Assembly: GCA_030645955.1 (NCBI GenBank)
Contig: JAUSMR010000067.1
Location: 10,541 to 74,540 of the forward strand
Reading direction: 5' to 3'
From: Gallionella sp.
GTDB taxonomy: Bacteria > Pseudomonadota > Gammaproteobacteria > Burkholderiales > Gallionellaceae
Length of the DNA stretch: 64,000 nt
Shown here piece by piece: positions 26,575 to 33,974 of this stretch. Position 1 is the stretch's first letter; every line of letters begins with the position of its first letter. The notes beneath the pieces are model-generated. The model made no database searches and was not told the origin of the DNA. It saw only the letters and a program-made list of their open reading frames with translations. Made by a program: the position numbers and the translations under genes.

Positions 26575-27825
26575 ATGTCAAAGTTGAATCTCTGTGTCGT
26601 CGCAATGCTGGCGGCACTGTCGATGAACGGCTACTGCGAAGATTATCGCGGTGGTGAGGAACGGGGGGGGCAGGGAGGCCGACCCGGCGAAGCGCAGGTT
26701 GCCGAATGGCGTGCCAAGCGTGAGGCTGGTGAAGGCAAGGCTGCCGCAGCGGATGCGCCAGACGCCTCTTCGGTCTCCGCTGTCTCTGCTGCCGGGCATC
26801 GGCACGGCGGCGCACCCGCCATCGGCGGCAAGCCTGAGGTGGGCGCGCGTAGCGGCAGTCGTCCCGGCGGCATGGGTATGCGCAGTGGCGTGGCAATCTG
26901 GCTGGCGGATTCGCCGCCGATGCGCGGCGACGGGTCACGCCCGGGAGGCGCTCGCGGGGGCGGCATGGGTGGCATGGATATGGGCGGGGGACGCGGCGGT
27001 CCACCCATGAAGCGTTTATGGCCACGGCTAGGCAATGATCCGCAGAAATCCGGCTTTGCCCGCGAGGACGCAGAGGCCGCGACGGAGATCATGCTGGCCT
27101 CACCCGGCAAGCCGGAGGGTGAACCCCTGCCGGCATCGGCTGAGTCCCATGCAGGGCTTGCTTTTCAGGTGCCTGCCCAGGGTTACTACCGCGTTTATCT
27201 CACGACCCGCAAACTTCAAGGGGAGATGCTGAGCGTCAGCGTCGCCAAGGCCGAGGTGGCCAACTTCGGGCATGGCGGCGACGAGGAAGAGCAGGCCAGG
27301 GCCATGCTGGCTCCGCGTTTTCTTGAGTCTGCGCCCATCGAAATCGTCCGCGAGCGCCAGCCGCGCGAGAAGCAATTTTTTCAGCTGAAGTCCGGCGATG
27401 AGCAGGCTTACCTCGTTCTGCAAAAAGGGCTTCCGCTGCAGGGCGCGCGCGTGCGTTTCGTCAGTCACCAGGGCTGGAGCAAGGAAGCGGTGAGCGACGA
27501 GCAGGGGAGGGTCGTTTTTCAGGTGATCCGCGATTACTATCCGCAATGGAGCGAATTCCAGAAACGGTTCAAGGCCACCTGTCTGGTGATTGCCGAGGCG
27601 GATGCCGCCGAATCCGGCAACTACAAGGATCAGCCCTATACCACGGTGCGCTATCAGGCGACCCTGTCCGGCAGCTACCAGCCCTCGCCGGACGACTACA
27701 TGTCCTATGCATGGGGACTCGGCATCGGCCTGTTGATCGTTCTGTTTTGCGGCGTGGCTGTTTATCTCTACCGCCGCCGCAGGATCAAACCTTTTCAGGA
27801 GTTGCGATTCAATGAAAGCAAGTAA
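26575..27825 (+). CDS. Membrane-anchored periplasmic protein with NikM/DUF4198-like domain
   Basis: 416 residues from ATG 26575, chosen over 26563 because GAGG lies six bases upstream. Layout: signal peptide (LNLCVVAMLAALSMNGYC); a Gly/Met/Arg/His-rich low-complexity stretch (about 25-145, GGMGGMDMGGGRGG) that could bind metal; a beta-rich domain (about 165-370: AFQVPAQGYYRVYLTTRKL, KGLPLQGARVRFVSHQGWSK) like the DUF4198/NikM periplasmic module of nickel-cobalt importers; and one C-terminal transmembrane helix (WGLGIGLLIVLFCGVAVYLY) with a basic tail. It follows the TonB receptor by 78 bases and overlaps the polyferredoxin gene by 14. I infer that it receives the imported ligand at the inner membrane. 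Family placement is tentative. Confidence 0.6.
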   Translation: MSKLNLCVVAMLAALSMNGYCEDYRGGEERGGQGGRPGEAQVAEWRAKREAGEGKAAAADAPDASSVSAVSAAGHRHGGAPAIGGKPEVGARSGSRPGGMGMRSGVAIWLADSPPMRGDGSRPGGARGGGMGGMDMGGGRGGPPMKRLWPRLGNDPQKSGFAREDAEAATEIMLASPGKPEGEPLPASAESHAGLAFQVPAQGYYRVYLTTRKLQGEMLSVSVAKAEVANFGHGGDEEEQARAMLAPRFLESAPIEIVRERQPREKQFFQLKSGDEQAYLVLQKGLPLQGARVRFVSHQGWSKEAVSDEQGRVVFQVIRDYYPQWSEFQKRFKATCLVIAEADAAESGNYKDQPYTTVRYQATLSGSYQPSPDDYMSYAWGLGIGLLIVLFCGVAVYLYRRRRIKPFQELRFNESK

Positions 27826-28810
27826 TACGCGCCTGCAGGCAGTGCGCGATGCCGTCAACCGGGTCGATCTCAAACGCTTCCGTTTCTGGTTCCAGCTGGT
27901 TGCCTTCGTCCTTTTTGTCTATGGCGGCTATTTCGCGATAGACCTGGGGTCGCGCCTGCCGTTTTTTTCCTGCGGCTACAATGACGAGGGACGCGCGGGT
28001 ATCTGCTATCTGTTGCCGCTGCAGCACCAGCTGAGCCAGCCCTGGCCGAGGCTGTTCAGCCTCGCGAGCATCGCCATCCTCACGGGCTTTCTGACTTTCA
28101 CGCTCTGGTTCATCGTCCTGAACAAGGGCTGGTGCGGCTACATCTGCCCGCTGGGTACCATTCAGGACTGGATTACCGCGCTGCGCCGCCGCATCGGCAT
28201 ACGCTATTCGACGTACAGCGAGAGCCAGTTTGAACAGCTTACCAAGGTGAAATACCTGCTGCTGGCGTTGATGATCCTGATCCCGCTCGGCGTCGGCGGC
28301 GGCCTGTTCTCCCACGACGTCAGCCCGCCGTTCTGCCTGATCTGCCCCGCACGCATGGTTCTGCCGGCGTTCACCGGCGACCTGTCGCAATTCACGATCG
28401 ATTTTTCGAGCAAGACGGCGATGGTCATGACGGCTCTGGGCATATCGGTCACGGCGCTGTTCCTGGTTGGCTCTTTCGTCAGGAAGAGATTCTTCTGCTT
28501 CTTTTGCCCGATGAGCGCGCTGCATTACCTGCTTTCAAAGCCTGCCTTGCTGAAGCTGAAGAAGGACGGCAACAAATGCACGCGCTGCGGCGACTGCTAC
28601 CGTGTCTGCGATATGGGGATCAAGGAGATCGCCGATGACGTCACGACCGTCAACATCATGACCGATGACTGCACGATGTGCCTCAAGTGCGTTTCTTCAT
28701 GTCCCGAGAATGGGACGCTGAAAGCCACCTTTGCAGGTATCCCGATCTTCGAATCTACCGAAGAGGGTTTTATTAAACGTATGGGTAAGGGGATGCAAAA
28801 TGGAAAGTGA
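27812..28810 (+). CDS. NapH/NosR-like membrane polyferredoxin
   Basis: 332 residues. Four or five transmembrane helices carry the cysteine motifs of the NapH/NosR/RdxA group: WCGYICPLG (CX3CP, about 103), FCLICPARM (about 175) and FCFFCPMSAL (about 229). A cytosolic ferredoxin domain follows with CTRCGDCYRVCDMG and CTMCLKCVSSCPENG, both complete for [4Fe-4S] clusters. Proteins of this type carry electrons from quinol or periplasmic donors to cytosolic acceptors or the reverse. The position directly before the DCCP gene (11-base overlap) suggests that it supplies electrons to the activator/DCCP pair. No NapG partner is present, so it is not part of nitrate reductase. Confidence 0.88.
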   Translation: MKASNTRLQAVRDAVNRVDLKRFRFWFQLVAFVLFVYGGYFAIDLGSRLPFFSCGYNDEGRAGICYLLPLQHQLSQPWPRLFSLASIAILTGFLTFTLWFIVLNKGWCGYICPLGTIQDWITALRRRIGIRYSTYSESQFEQLTKVKYLLLALMILIPLGVGGGLFSHDVSPPFCLICPARMVLPAFTGDLSQFTIDFSSKTAMVMTALGISVTALFLVGSFVRKRFFCFFCPMSALHYLLSKPALLKLKKDGNKCTRCGDCYRVCDMGIKEIADDVTTVNIMTDDCTMCLKCVSSCPENGTLKATFAGIPIFESTEEGFIKRMGKGMQNGK

Positions 28811-30086
28811 TTCTAAAGTGATACCGATACATCCGTCACCGTATAACCTTTCGCGCCAGGCGGCCGAGGCGGAGAACGTGCTGGATCACATCGTGGACGA
28901 TTTTTCCGATAACCCCGAGGCTATGCAGTATTTCTACGATCTGTTTCGCCGCGTGTATTGCCAGGGAGAAGAACTGAAACACGAAGGCATGCTGGTCGGG
29001 ACGACCTGTATTCATGCGCCCGAGGAATTGATCTATGCTTTCGGCGCGACGCCGGTGCGCTTGTGCAACGGTTCCTATCATTACGATCAGCGCGGTGCGG
29101 ATTTCATGCCGGCAAAATCCTGTTCGCTGGTGAAAGCGACGCTGGGCATGCTGAATTCGGAAACGGTGATCCCGAAGACCGGCAAGCCGGACATGATCGT
29201 CAATCCCACCACCTGCGACCAGAAGAAAAAGGCCAGCGCGATGATGGAGGGCATGGGCTATTCGGTGTATGACCTCGAACTACCGAGCGTCAAGGAGAGC
29301 GAAGCATCGCGTGTCTACTGGCAACGTTCGGTGCGCCAGTTCGCTGAGCGCTTGCGCGAGTTGACGGGGCGCAGGCTGACGCGCAAGAACCTGAAAGAGG
29401 CGATGGCGAAAACCGGGCGTGCGCAGGCGGCGTTTCGCACCCTGCACAACTACCGCCTCAAGTCTCCCTCGTTGATTTTGGGCAAGGACGCGTTCCTCGT
29501 GACCAATGCGTATTTCTTTGACGACATCGGCCGTTGGACTGCTGCGGTTGAGAAGCTGAACGAAGAACTCGCGCAACGCGACCAGGCGGGATTCAAGGCG
29601 GTGCAGAGCAAGGCGCCGCGTGTTCTGTTCACCGGCTCGCCGCCGATTTTCCCCAACCTCAAATTGCCCTTGCTGATCGAAGAATCAGGCGGGGTGGTGG
29701 TAACGGACGAAACTTGTTCCTCAAACCGCATGTTGTATGACATGACGGCGGTGGATGAGTGGCTGGTGAACGATATGGTGGACAGCCTGGCCGACAAATA
29801 TCTCAAGCCCTGCACCTGCCCGATCTTCACCCGCAACGATGACCGCAGGCGCCGTCTGCTCGATCTGGTCTCGAGTTTCAATGTGGACGGGGTGGTGTAT
29901 CAGGCCTTCGCGGGATGCCAGGTATACGAGATGGAGTACCGCAGCGTGGCCGAGGAATTCAACAAAGCGGGTATTCCCCTGCTGTACGTGGAGACCGATT
30001 ACAGCCCGGATGACAAAGGCCAGTTGTCCACGCGTATCGAGGCATTCCTGGAGTCGCTGAAGAACAGAAGGAAACAACGCGCATGA
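28800..30086 (+). CDS. Double-cubane cluster protein (DCCP), 2-hydroxyacyl-CoA dehydratase (HgdB/BcrC-like) family
   Basis: 428 residues from the ATG at 28800 (GGGG about eight bases upstream; a longer frame begins inside the polyferredoxin gene). It belongs to the HgdB/HgdC-BcrB/C family. Nine cysteines are present: 54, 70, 89, 108, 139, 306, 338, 340, 373. Those in TTCIHAPEEL, AKSCSLVK, PTTCDQKKK, DETCSSN, KPCTCP and FAGCQVYE match cluster-ligand positions of the family. There is only one such subunit in the operon, whereas dehydratases and benzoyl-CoA reductases need two different ones. A single subunit beside an activator is the layout of the DCCP:DCCP-reductase systems, which hold an [8Fe-9S] double cubane and reduce small molecules such as acetylene in vitro. 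Physiological substrate unknown. Overlaps both neighbours. Confidence 0.82.
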   Translation: MESDSKVIPIHPSPYNLSRQAAEAENVLDHIVDDFSDNPEAMQYFYDLFRRVYCQGEELKHEGMLVGTTCIHAPEELIYAFGATPVRLCNGSYHYDQRGADFMPAKSCSLVKATLGMLNSETVIPKTGKPDMIVNPTTCDQKKKASAMMEGMGYSVYDLELPSVKESEASRVYWQRSVRQFAERLRELTGRRLTRKNLKEAMAKTGRAQAAFRTLHNYRLKSPSLILGKDAFLVTNAYFFDDIGRWTAAVEKLNEELAQRDQAGFKAVQSKAPRVLFTGSPPIFPNLKLPLLIEESGGVVVTDETCSSNRMLYDMTAVDEWLVNDMVDSLADKYLKPCTCPIFTRNDDRRRRLLDLVSSFNVDGVVYQAFAGCQVYEMEYRSVAEEFNKAGIPLLYVETDYSPDDKGQLSTRIEAFLESLKNRRKQRA

Positions 30087-30898
30087 TTTATTTCGCTGGA
30101 ATAGATGTCGGTTCGACCGCCATCAAGGTGGCCGTCGTGGATGAAAATGGCAAGGTAGCCGGGGTGCACGTCACTCCCTCCGGCAGCCTGTTCCATAAGA
30201 ACTCGCTGGAGGCATTGAACACGTTGCTTAACAAGTTGGGTATACGGCGCGAGGACGTGCGCTATCTGATTGCCACCGGCTACGGGCGCAAGCTGTTCAA
30301 GGAGGCGGACGATTCGATCAGCGAGATCACCGCCAACGCCATCGGCGCATTCGAGGCGGGCAAGGCTTATGGCGGCGTGCGCACTATCATCAACATCGGC
30401 GGGCAGGATTCGAAGGCGATCCAGATCGACAGCACCGGCAACGTCGTCAATTTTGCGATGAACGACAAATGCGCGGCGGGAACCGGGCGCTTTCTGGACG
30501 TGGCGGCACGCAACCTGGAACTGGATCTGGAAGATCTGGGCGACTGTCACTTTCAGGCCAGCAGTGCGCCGCTCAATATCAACAGCACCTGCACCGTGTT
30601 CGCCGAATCCGAGATCATCGGCCTGCTGGCCAAGGGGCACGGCAAGGCCGAGATCATCGCCGGTATCCATTACTCGATCGCTACACGCACGGTGCGTCTG
30701 GCCAAACGCGTCGGCATCGAAGACCGCGTGTATTTCGACGGCGGCCCGGCGTTGAACAAAGGGCTGGTCGCGGCGATACAGGATGAGTTGGGGCGCGAAC
30801 TGGTGGTGCCGGATTATCCCCAGACGACGACTGCGTTCGGCGCGGCGATGCTGGCGCGCAGCGAATTCATGGCCGAACAAAGTATGGAAAAGGCATGA
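30083..30898 (+). CDS. ATP-dependent activator (HgdC/BcrD-like; DCCP reductase)
   Basis: 271 residues of the ASKHA (BadF/BadG/BcrA/BcrD) ATPase family. Phosphate-1 motif AGIDVGSTAIKVAVVD at the N terminus, phosphate-2 INIGGQDSKAIQID and adenosine motif YFDGGPALNKG are intact. The two cysteines that let a homodimer share one [4Fe-4S] cluster are in NDKCAAGTGRFL and INSTCTVFAESE. The enzyme couples ATP hydrolysis to injection of a very low-potential electron into its partner, here the DCCP encoded directly upstream (ATGA overlap). It also overlaps the downstream membrane protein gene by four bases. Full-length and apparently functional. Confidence 0.93.
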   Translation: MIYFAGIDVGSTAIKVAVVDENGKVAGVHVTPSGSLFHKNSLEALNTLLNKLGIRREDVRYLIATGYGRKLFKEADDSISEITANAIGAFEAGKAYGGVRTIINIGGQDSKAIQIDSTGNVVNFAMNDKCAAGTGRFLDVAARNLELDLEDLGDCHFQASSAPLNINSTCTVFAESEIIGLLAKGHGKAEIIAGIHYSIATRTVRLAKRVGIEDRVYFDGGPALNKGLVAAIQDELGRELVVPDYPQTTTAFGAAMLARSEFMAEQSMEKA

Positions 30899-31578
30899 CA
30901 CCGGTAGATATTATTGTCGGCGCGCCGATGGCGGCGACGCTGGGTTTTGCCTATGGCATGGGCCCATGCCTCATCAGTTGCCTGCCTTTTCTCGGGCCGG
31001 TATTTCTTGCCAGCGACGGCGGCATCAGGAAGTCATGGAAGATCATTCTGCCGCTGTCCCTGGGCAGGCTGACTGCGTACGGCACGTTCGGGGCGATAGC
31101 CGGGACGCTTGGTCATTACGTCAAAGACACGATAGCAAACGATATCATACGCATCGTGATTGGCTGCGCAGCGTTGATGATCGGGCTGGCGCTGCTGCTG
31201 CGCAAATCAGGCAATACCTGTGGCCCGGCACAGGTTCAGAGCGCTCCCCTGCGCCGCATGGATAAAGTTGAGAGTCAGCGAGTGCTCCTCCCGGGCGGAT
31301 TGTTTCTGATGGGCATCGGCATGGCACTGAGTCCCTGCGCGCCCCTGGGGATCGTATTGTTCTCGGCTGCCACGGCCGGCAGCGCCGTCGGCGGGCTATC
31401 GCTGGGGTTGAGTTTCGGCCTGGGAGCGATCGTGATTCCCGCGCTGGCCTATGGCATCGGCATGGCGTATCTGGGTACGCGATTGCGCGAACAATTGCAG
31501 AGCTGGCGCCCGAGGATCGAACGTATCAGCGCGCTGTTGCTGGTAGCGGTCGGGATCAGCAACCTGGCCAGATGGTAA
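30895..31578 (+). CDS. SafE/TauE-DsbD-like membrane protein with paired cysteines
   Basis: 227 residues with six or seven transmembrane helices. The two halves carry related Cys-Pro motifs, GPCLISCLPFLGPVFL near residue 24 and LSPCAPLGIVLFSA near residue 142, as in CcdA/DsbD and the 'sulfite exporter TauE/SafE' annotation group (UreH-like). CcdA-type proteins move thiol reducing power across the inner membrane; relatives are metal transporters. It ends the six-gene operon (four-base overlap with the activator gene). Either role, thiol reduction or transport of metal/sulfur, would fit a metal-linked redox module. Its exact function cannot be decided here. Confidence 0.7.
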   Translation: MTPVDIIVGAPMAATLGFAYGMGPCLISCLPFLGPVFLASDGGIRKSWKIILPLSLGRLTAYGTFGAIAGTLGHYVKDTIANDIIRIVIGCAALMIGLALLLRKSGNTCGPAQVQSAPLRRMDKVESQRVLLPGGLFLMGIGMALSPCAPLGIVLFSAATAGSAVGGLSLGLSFGLGAIVIPALAYGIGMAYLGTRLREQLQSWRPRIERISALLLVAVGISNLARW

Positions 31579-31691
31579 AGAGCGCGGCCTGTTTTTTTAA
31601 AATATCAGATGATGCTCAGGGTTTCATCCATGGTTACCTCGGGGTGGCGGATGTAATGAATTATGAAAGCATCATTAATTAAGGGATTTAC

Positions 31692-33797
31692 ATGAAACGA
31701 TTGGCGTTTTTGATTATCAATCTGGCAGCTGTTTTTCCTGTGTCTGCGGAGGAGCAGACTACACTTCCCGAAGTTAAAGTTATCGAAAAAATCGATGCGA
31801 TAGCCGAACGGCGCGAAGCCACCACGCAAAAGATCATGCTGGAGCGCAAAGACATCGAGAATATGGGCGTGATGACGATAGGCGAGGTGCTGGGCAAATT
31901 GCCGGGTGTCGAGCTGGCCAGCGGCGGCATGGGGCAACGCGCGCGGGGAATGTCGCGGGATTCGGTGCAGATTCTGGTGGACGGTGAGCGCTCGGCAGCG
32001 GGAGGCGCGATGGTGGGTATCGTCGGGCGCTTGCCTTCCGGCGATCTGGAGCGTGTGGAAATCCTGCGCGGATCTTCGGCTGAATTCGGTGGTGCAGCCT
32101 CCGTTACGGTGAATCTGATCATGAAAAAGGCGTTGCCGAAAAGCTCAACGGAAGCCAGGGCGGGGGTGGGCAGGCGCGGAACGGAATCTTATAGCCAGCT
32201 TGCCTGGAAGAAGAACGGCGGCGAGGGCGGTTTTTCCTGGTCTCTGCCCATTTCATTGCTCTGGAGCAATTCACCCGCCACGCGCTCCGTTGACAGGCAG
32301 GATACGGCAGCAGGTGTGCGTACCCTGTGGCAGCAGGAGAGTGAAAGCGGCGCTGCAAAGATGGGGCATCACGCGATAGCGCCGCGCATGACCTGGAAGG
32401 GTGGCAGCGATAGCCTGACCATCGCCCCGTTATTTTTATTCGGGCCTCAGGATACCAACAGGAATTCGGCATTGACGGCCTATTCCAATCCGGCTGCCGG
32501 CACCGGACTGGCGTTCAACGGTGATCGTATCAGCAGCGAAAACACCATGCAGCGTGTCTTGCGGCTGCGCACCGAGGGCGAGAAACATATTGGCGACTCC
32601 AAGTTTTCCGGACGTGTGTCGCTCAACAACATGAGGCACACGACAGATGTGGCGCGCGATGCGCACGATGCCGCCAACGTGTTGACTACCTCCACCGAAC
32701 ATACCGACAGCAACGAAAAAGAAACCAACCTTGCGCTGCGCCTGGATAAACCGGTAGGCGAACATCTGCTGGCAGTGGGTGTGGAGCATGTCAACCTGCG
32801 TCGCACTCAGGACCAGAATTTCACCGGCAGCTTTGCTTCTGTTTCTTCCTTTCAGGCGCAAGAGCGCCAAAGCACCGTCTGGGTGCAGGATGACTGGACG
32901 GTTCAAACCAAAACCACAATCACTTACGGACTGCGCGGCGAAGCCATCGCCCTGGATTCCGCCGGGGTCTCGCAACAGCACGGACGCCTGTTGCCCTCGC
33001 TGGCCGTGCGCTGGGAACCGATGGATAAGTGGGTGATGCGTTCCTCATTGGGGGCAGGATTGAAGATGCCCAAGCTGGACGAGATCAGCAATGCCGCGAC
33101 CCCCAGCATCGCTGCCAACACACCGGTGGAGGCGGATAAGCGCGGCAATCCGGGTCTGCTTCCGGAACGCAGCCTCAATTTTGAAGCGGTGCTGGAACGT
33201 TACCTTGACGGCGAAGCGGGTGTGCTGGGCGGCAACCTCTATGTGCGTTCCACCCGGGATTTCACCGAACGCCGCGTGCAACTGGAAGGGGTGCGCTGGG
33301 TGGACAGACCCTGCAACGAGGGCAGCGCCCTGCATTGGGGATGGGAACTGGACGGCAAGTTGCGCGCCGACAGTCTGGGATGGAAGGGGGCAACGGTCAA
33401 GGCGCACCTGACCTTGCCGCACGCGCAAGTGAACGACGCGCGCCTCGGCATTCAACGCATGGCACGCGATACGCCCAACTATGTTTTATCGGCCGGGCTG
33501 GATGAAAGCCTGCCCAGGCTGCAATCCAGCTTTGGCATCTCGATGCAACTGTCCGGACGCAGTGAGACTGAAATTCCGGGCGAGCAGCGCGGCTTTACCG
33601 AGGCAAGGACTACCCTGGATGCGTTCTGGTTGCGCAAGCTGACGCCGCAGTTCAACCTGCGCATCAGCGGGCAGAATCTGCTGGCCGCCGATACGGTGCG
33701 GGAGACGCTCTACATGTCTGGAAATAACACGTGGCAGTTGCGCACGGTAGAAGGCGGATACCGCACCATCATGGCAACCCTGGAGGGGCGCTGGTAG
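31692..33797 (+). CDS. TonB-dependent outer-membrane receptor (second)
   Basis: 701 residues. Signal peptide (RLAFLIINLAAVFPVSA), TonB box TTLPEVKVIEK, plug (about 35-145; VMTIGEVLGKLPGVELASGG, RDSVQILVDGERSAAGG, ERVEILRGSSAEFGG) and barrel ending in GRW. The short plug followed by the LVDGERS and RGSSAEFGG motifs is common in receptors annotated for siderophores or unknown ligands. It starts 113 bases after the SafE-like gene with a GGGA before the ATG, and may be cotranscribed with that operon or have its own promoter. No operator-like palindrome of the type at 24042 or 33873 was found upstream. Confidence 0.9.
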   Translation: MKRLAFLIINLAAVFPVSAEEQTTLPEVKVIEKIDAIAERREATTQKIMLERKDIENMGVMTIGEVLGKLPGVELASGGMGQRARGMSRDSVQILVDGERSAAGGAMVGIVGRLPSGDLERVEILRGSSAEFGGAASVTVNLIMKKALPKSSTEARAGVGRRGTESYSQLAWKKNGGEGGFSWSLPISLLWSNSPATRSVDRQDTAAGVRTLWQQESESGAAKMGHHAIAPRMTWKGGSDSLTIAPLFLFGPQDTNRNSALTAYSNPAAGTGLAFNGDRISSENTMQRVLRLRTEGEKHIGDSKFSGRVSLNNMRHTTDVARDAHDAANVLTTSTEHTDSNEKETNLALRLDKPVGEHLLAVGVEHVNLRRTQDQNFTGSFASVSSFQAQERQSTVWVQDDWTVQTKTTITYGLRGEAIALDSAGVSQQHGRLLPSLAVRWEPMDKWVMRSSLGAGLKMPKLDEISNAATPSIAANTPVEADKRGNPGLLPERSLNFEAVLERYLDGEAGVLGGNLYVRSTRDFTERRVQLEGVRWVDRPCNEGSALHWGWELDGKLRADSLGWKGATVKAHLTLPHAQVNDARLGIQRMARDTPNYVLSAGLDESLPRLQSSFGISMQLSGRSETEIPGEQRGFTEARTTLDAFWLRKLTPQFNLRISGQNLLAADTVRETLYMSGNNTWQLRTVEGGYRTIMATLEGRW

Positions 33798-33872
33798 CCT
33801 GTAAGATGTCTTGAATCTCTTTCTGGTTCTCCGCCGCTCACGCCTGACTGTGCATATGGTGCAAATACGTGG

Positions 33873-33889
33873 TGCGACAATTTGCCGCA
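33873..33889. promoter_or_regulatory. Palindromic operator-like site TGCGACAATTTGCCGCA
   Basis: The eight-base arms match at seven positions around a central T. It lies 85 bases before the third TonB-receptor ATG. It shares the pattern with 24042-24058 before the first receptor, which argues for a common regulator. Confidence 0.5.
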
Positions 33890-33974
33890 TACCCAGACTA
33901 CATTTTCACCTGTAATATCCCCCCGTTATTAAATCCAATAATTTTAGTCAACAAAACTCGGGGGAGAGGCAGTA

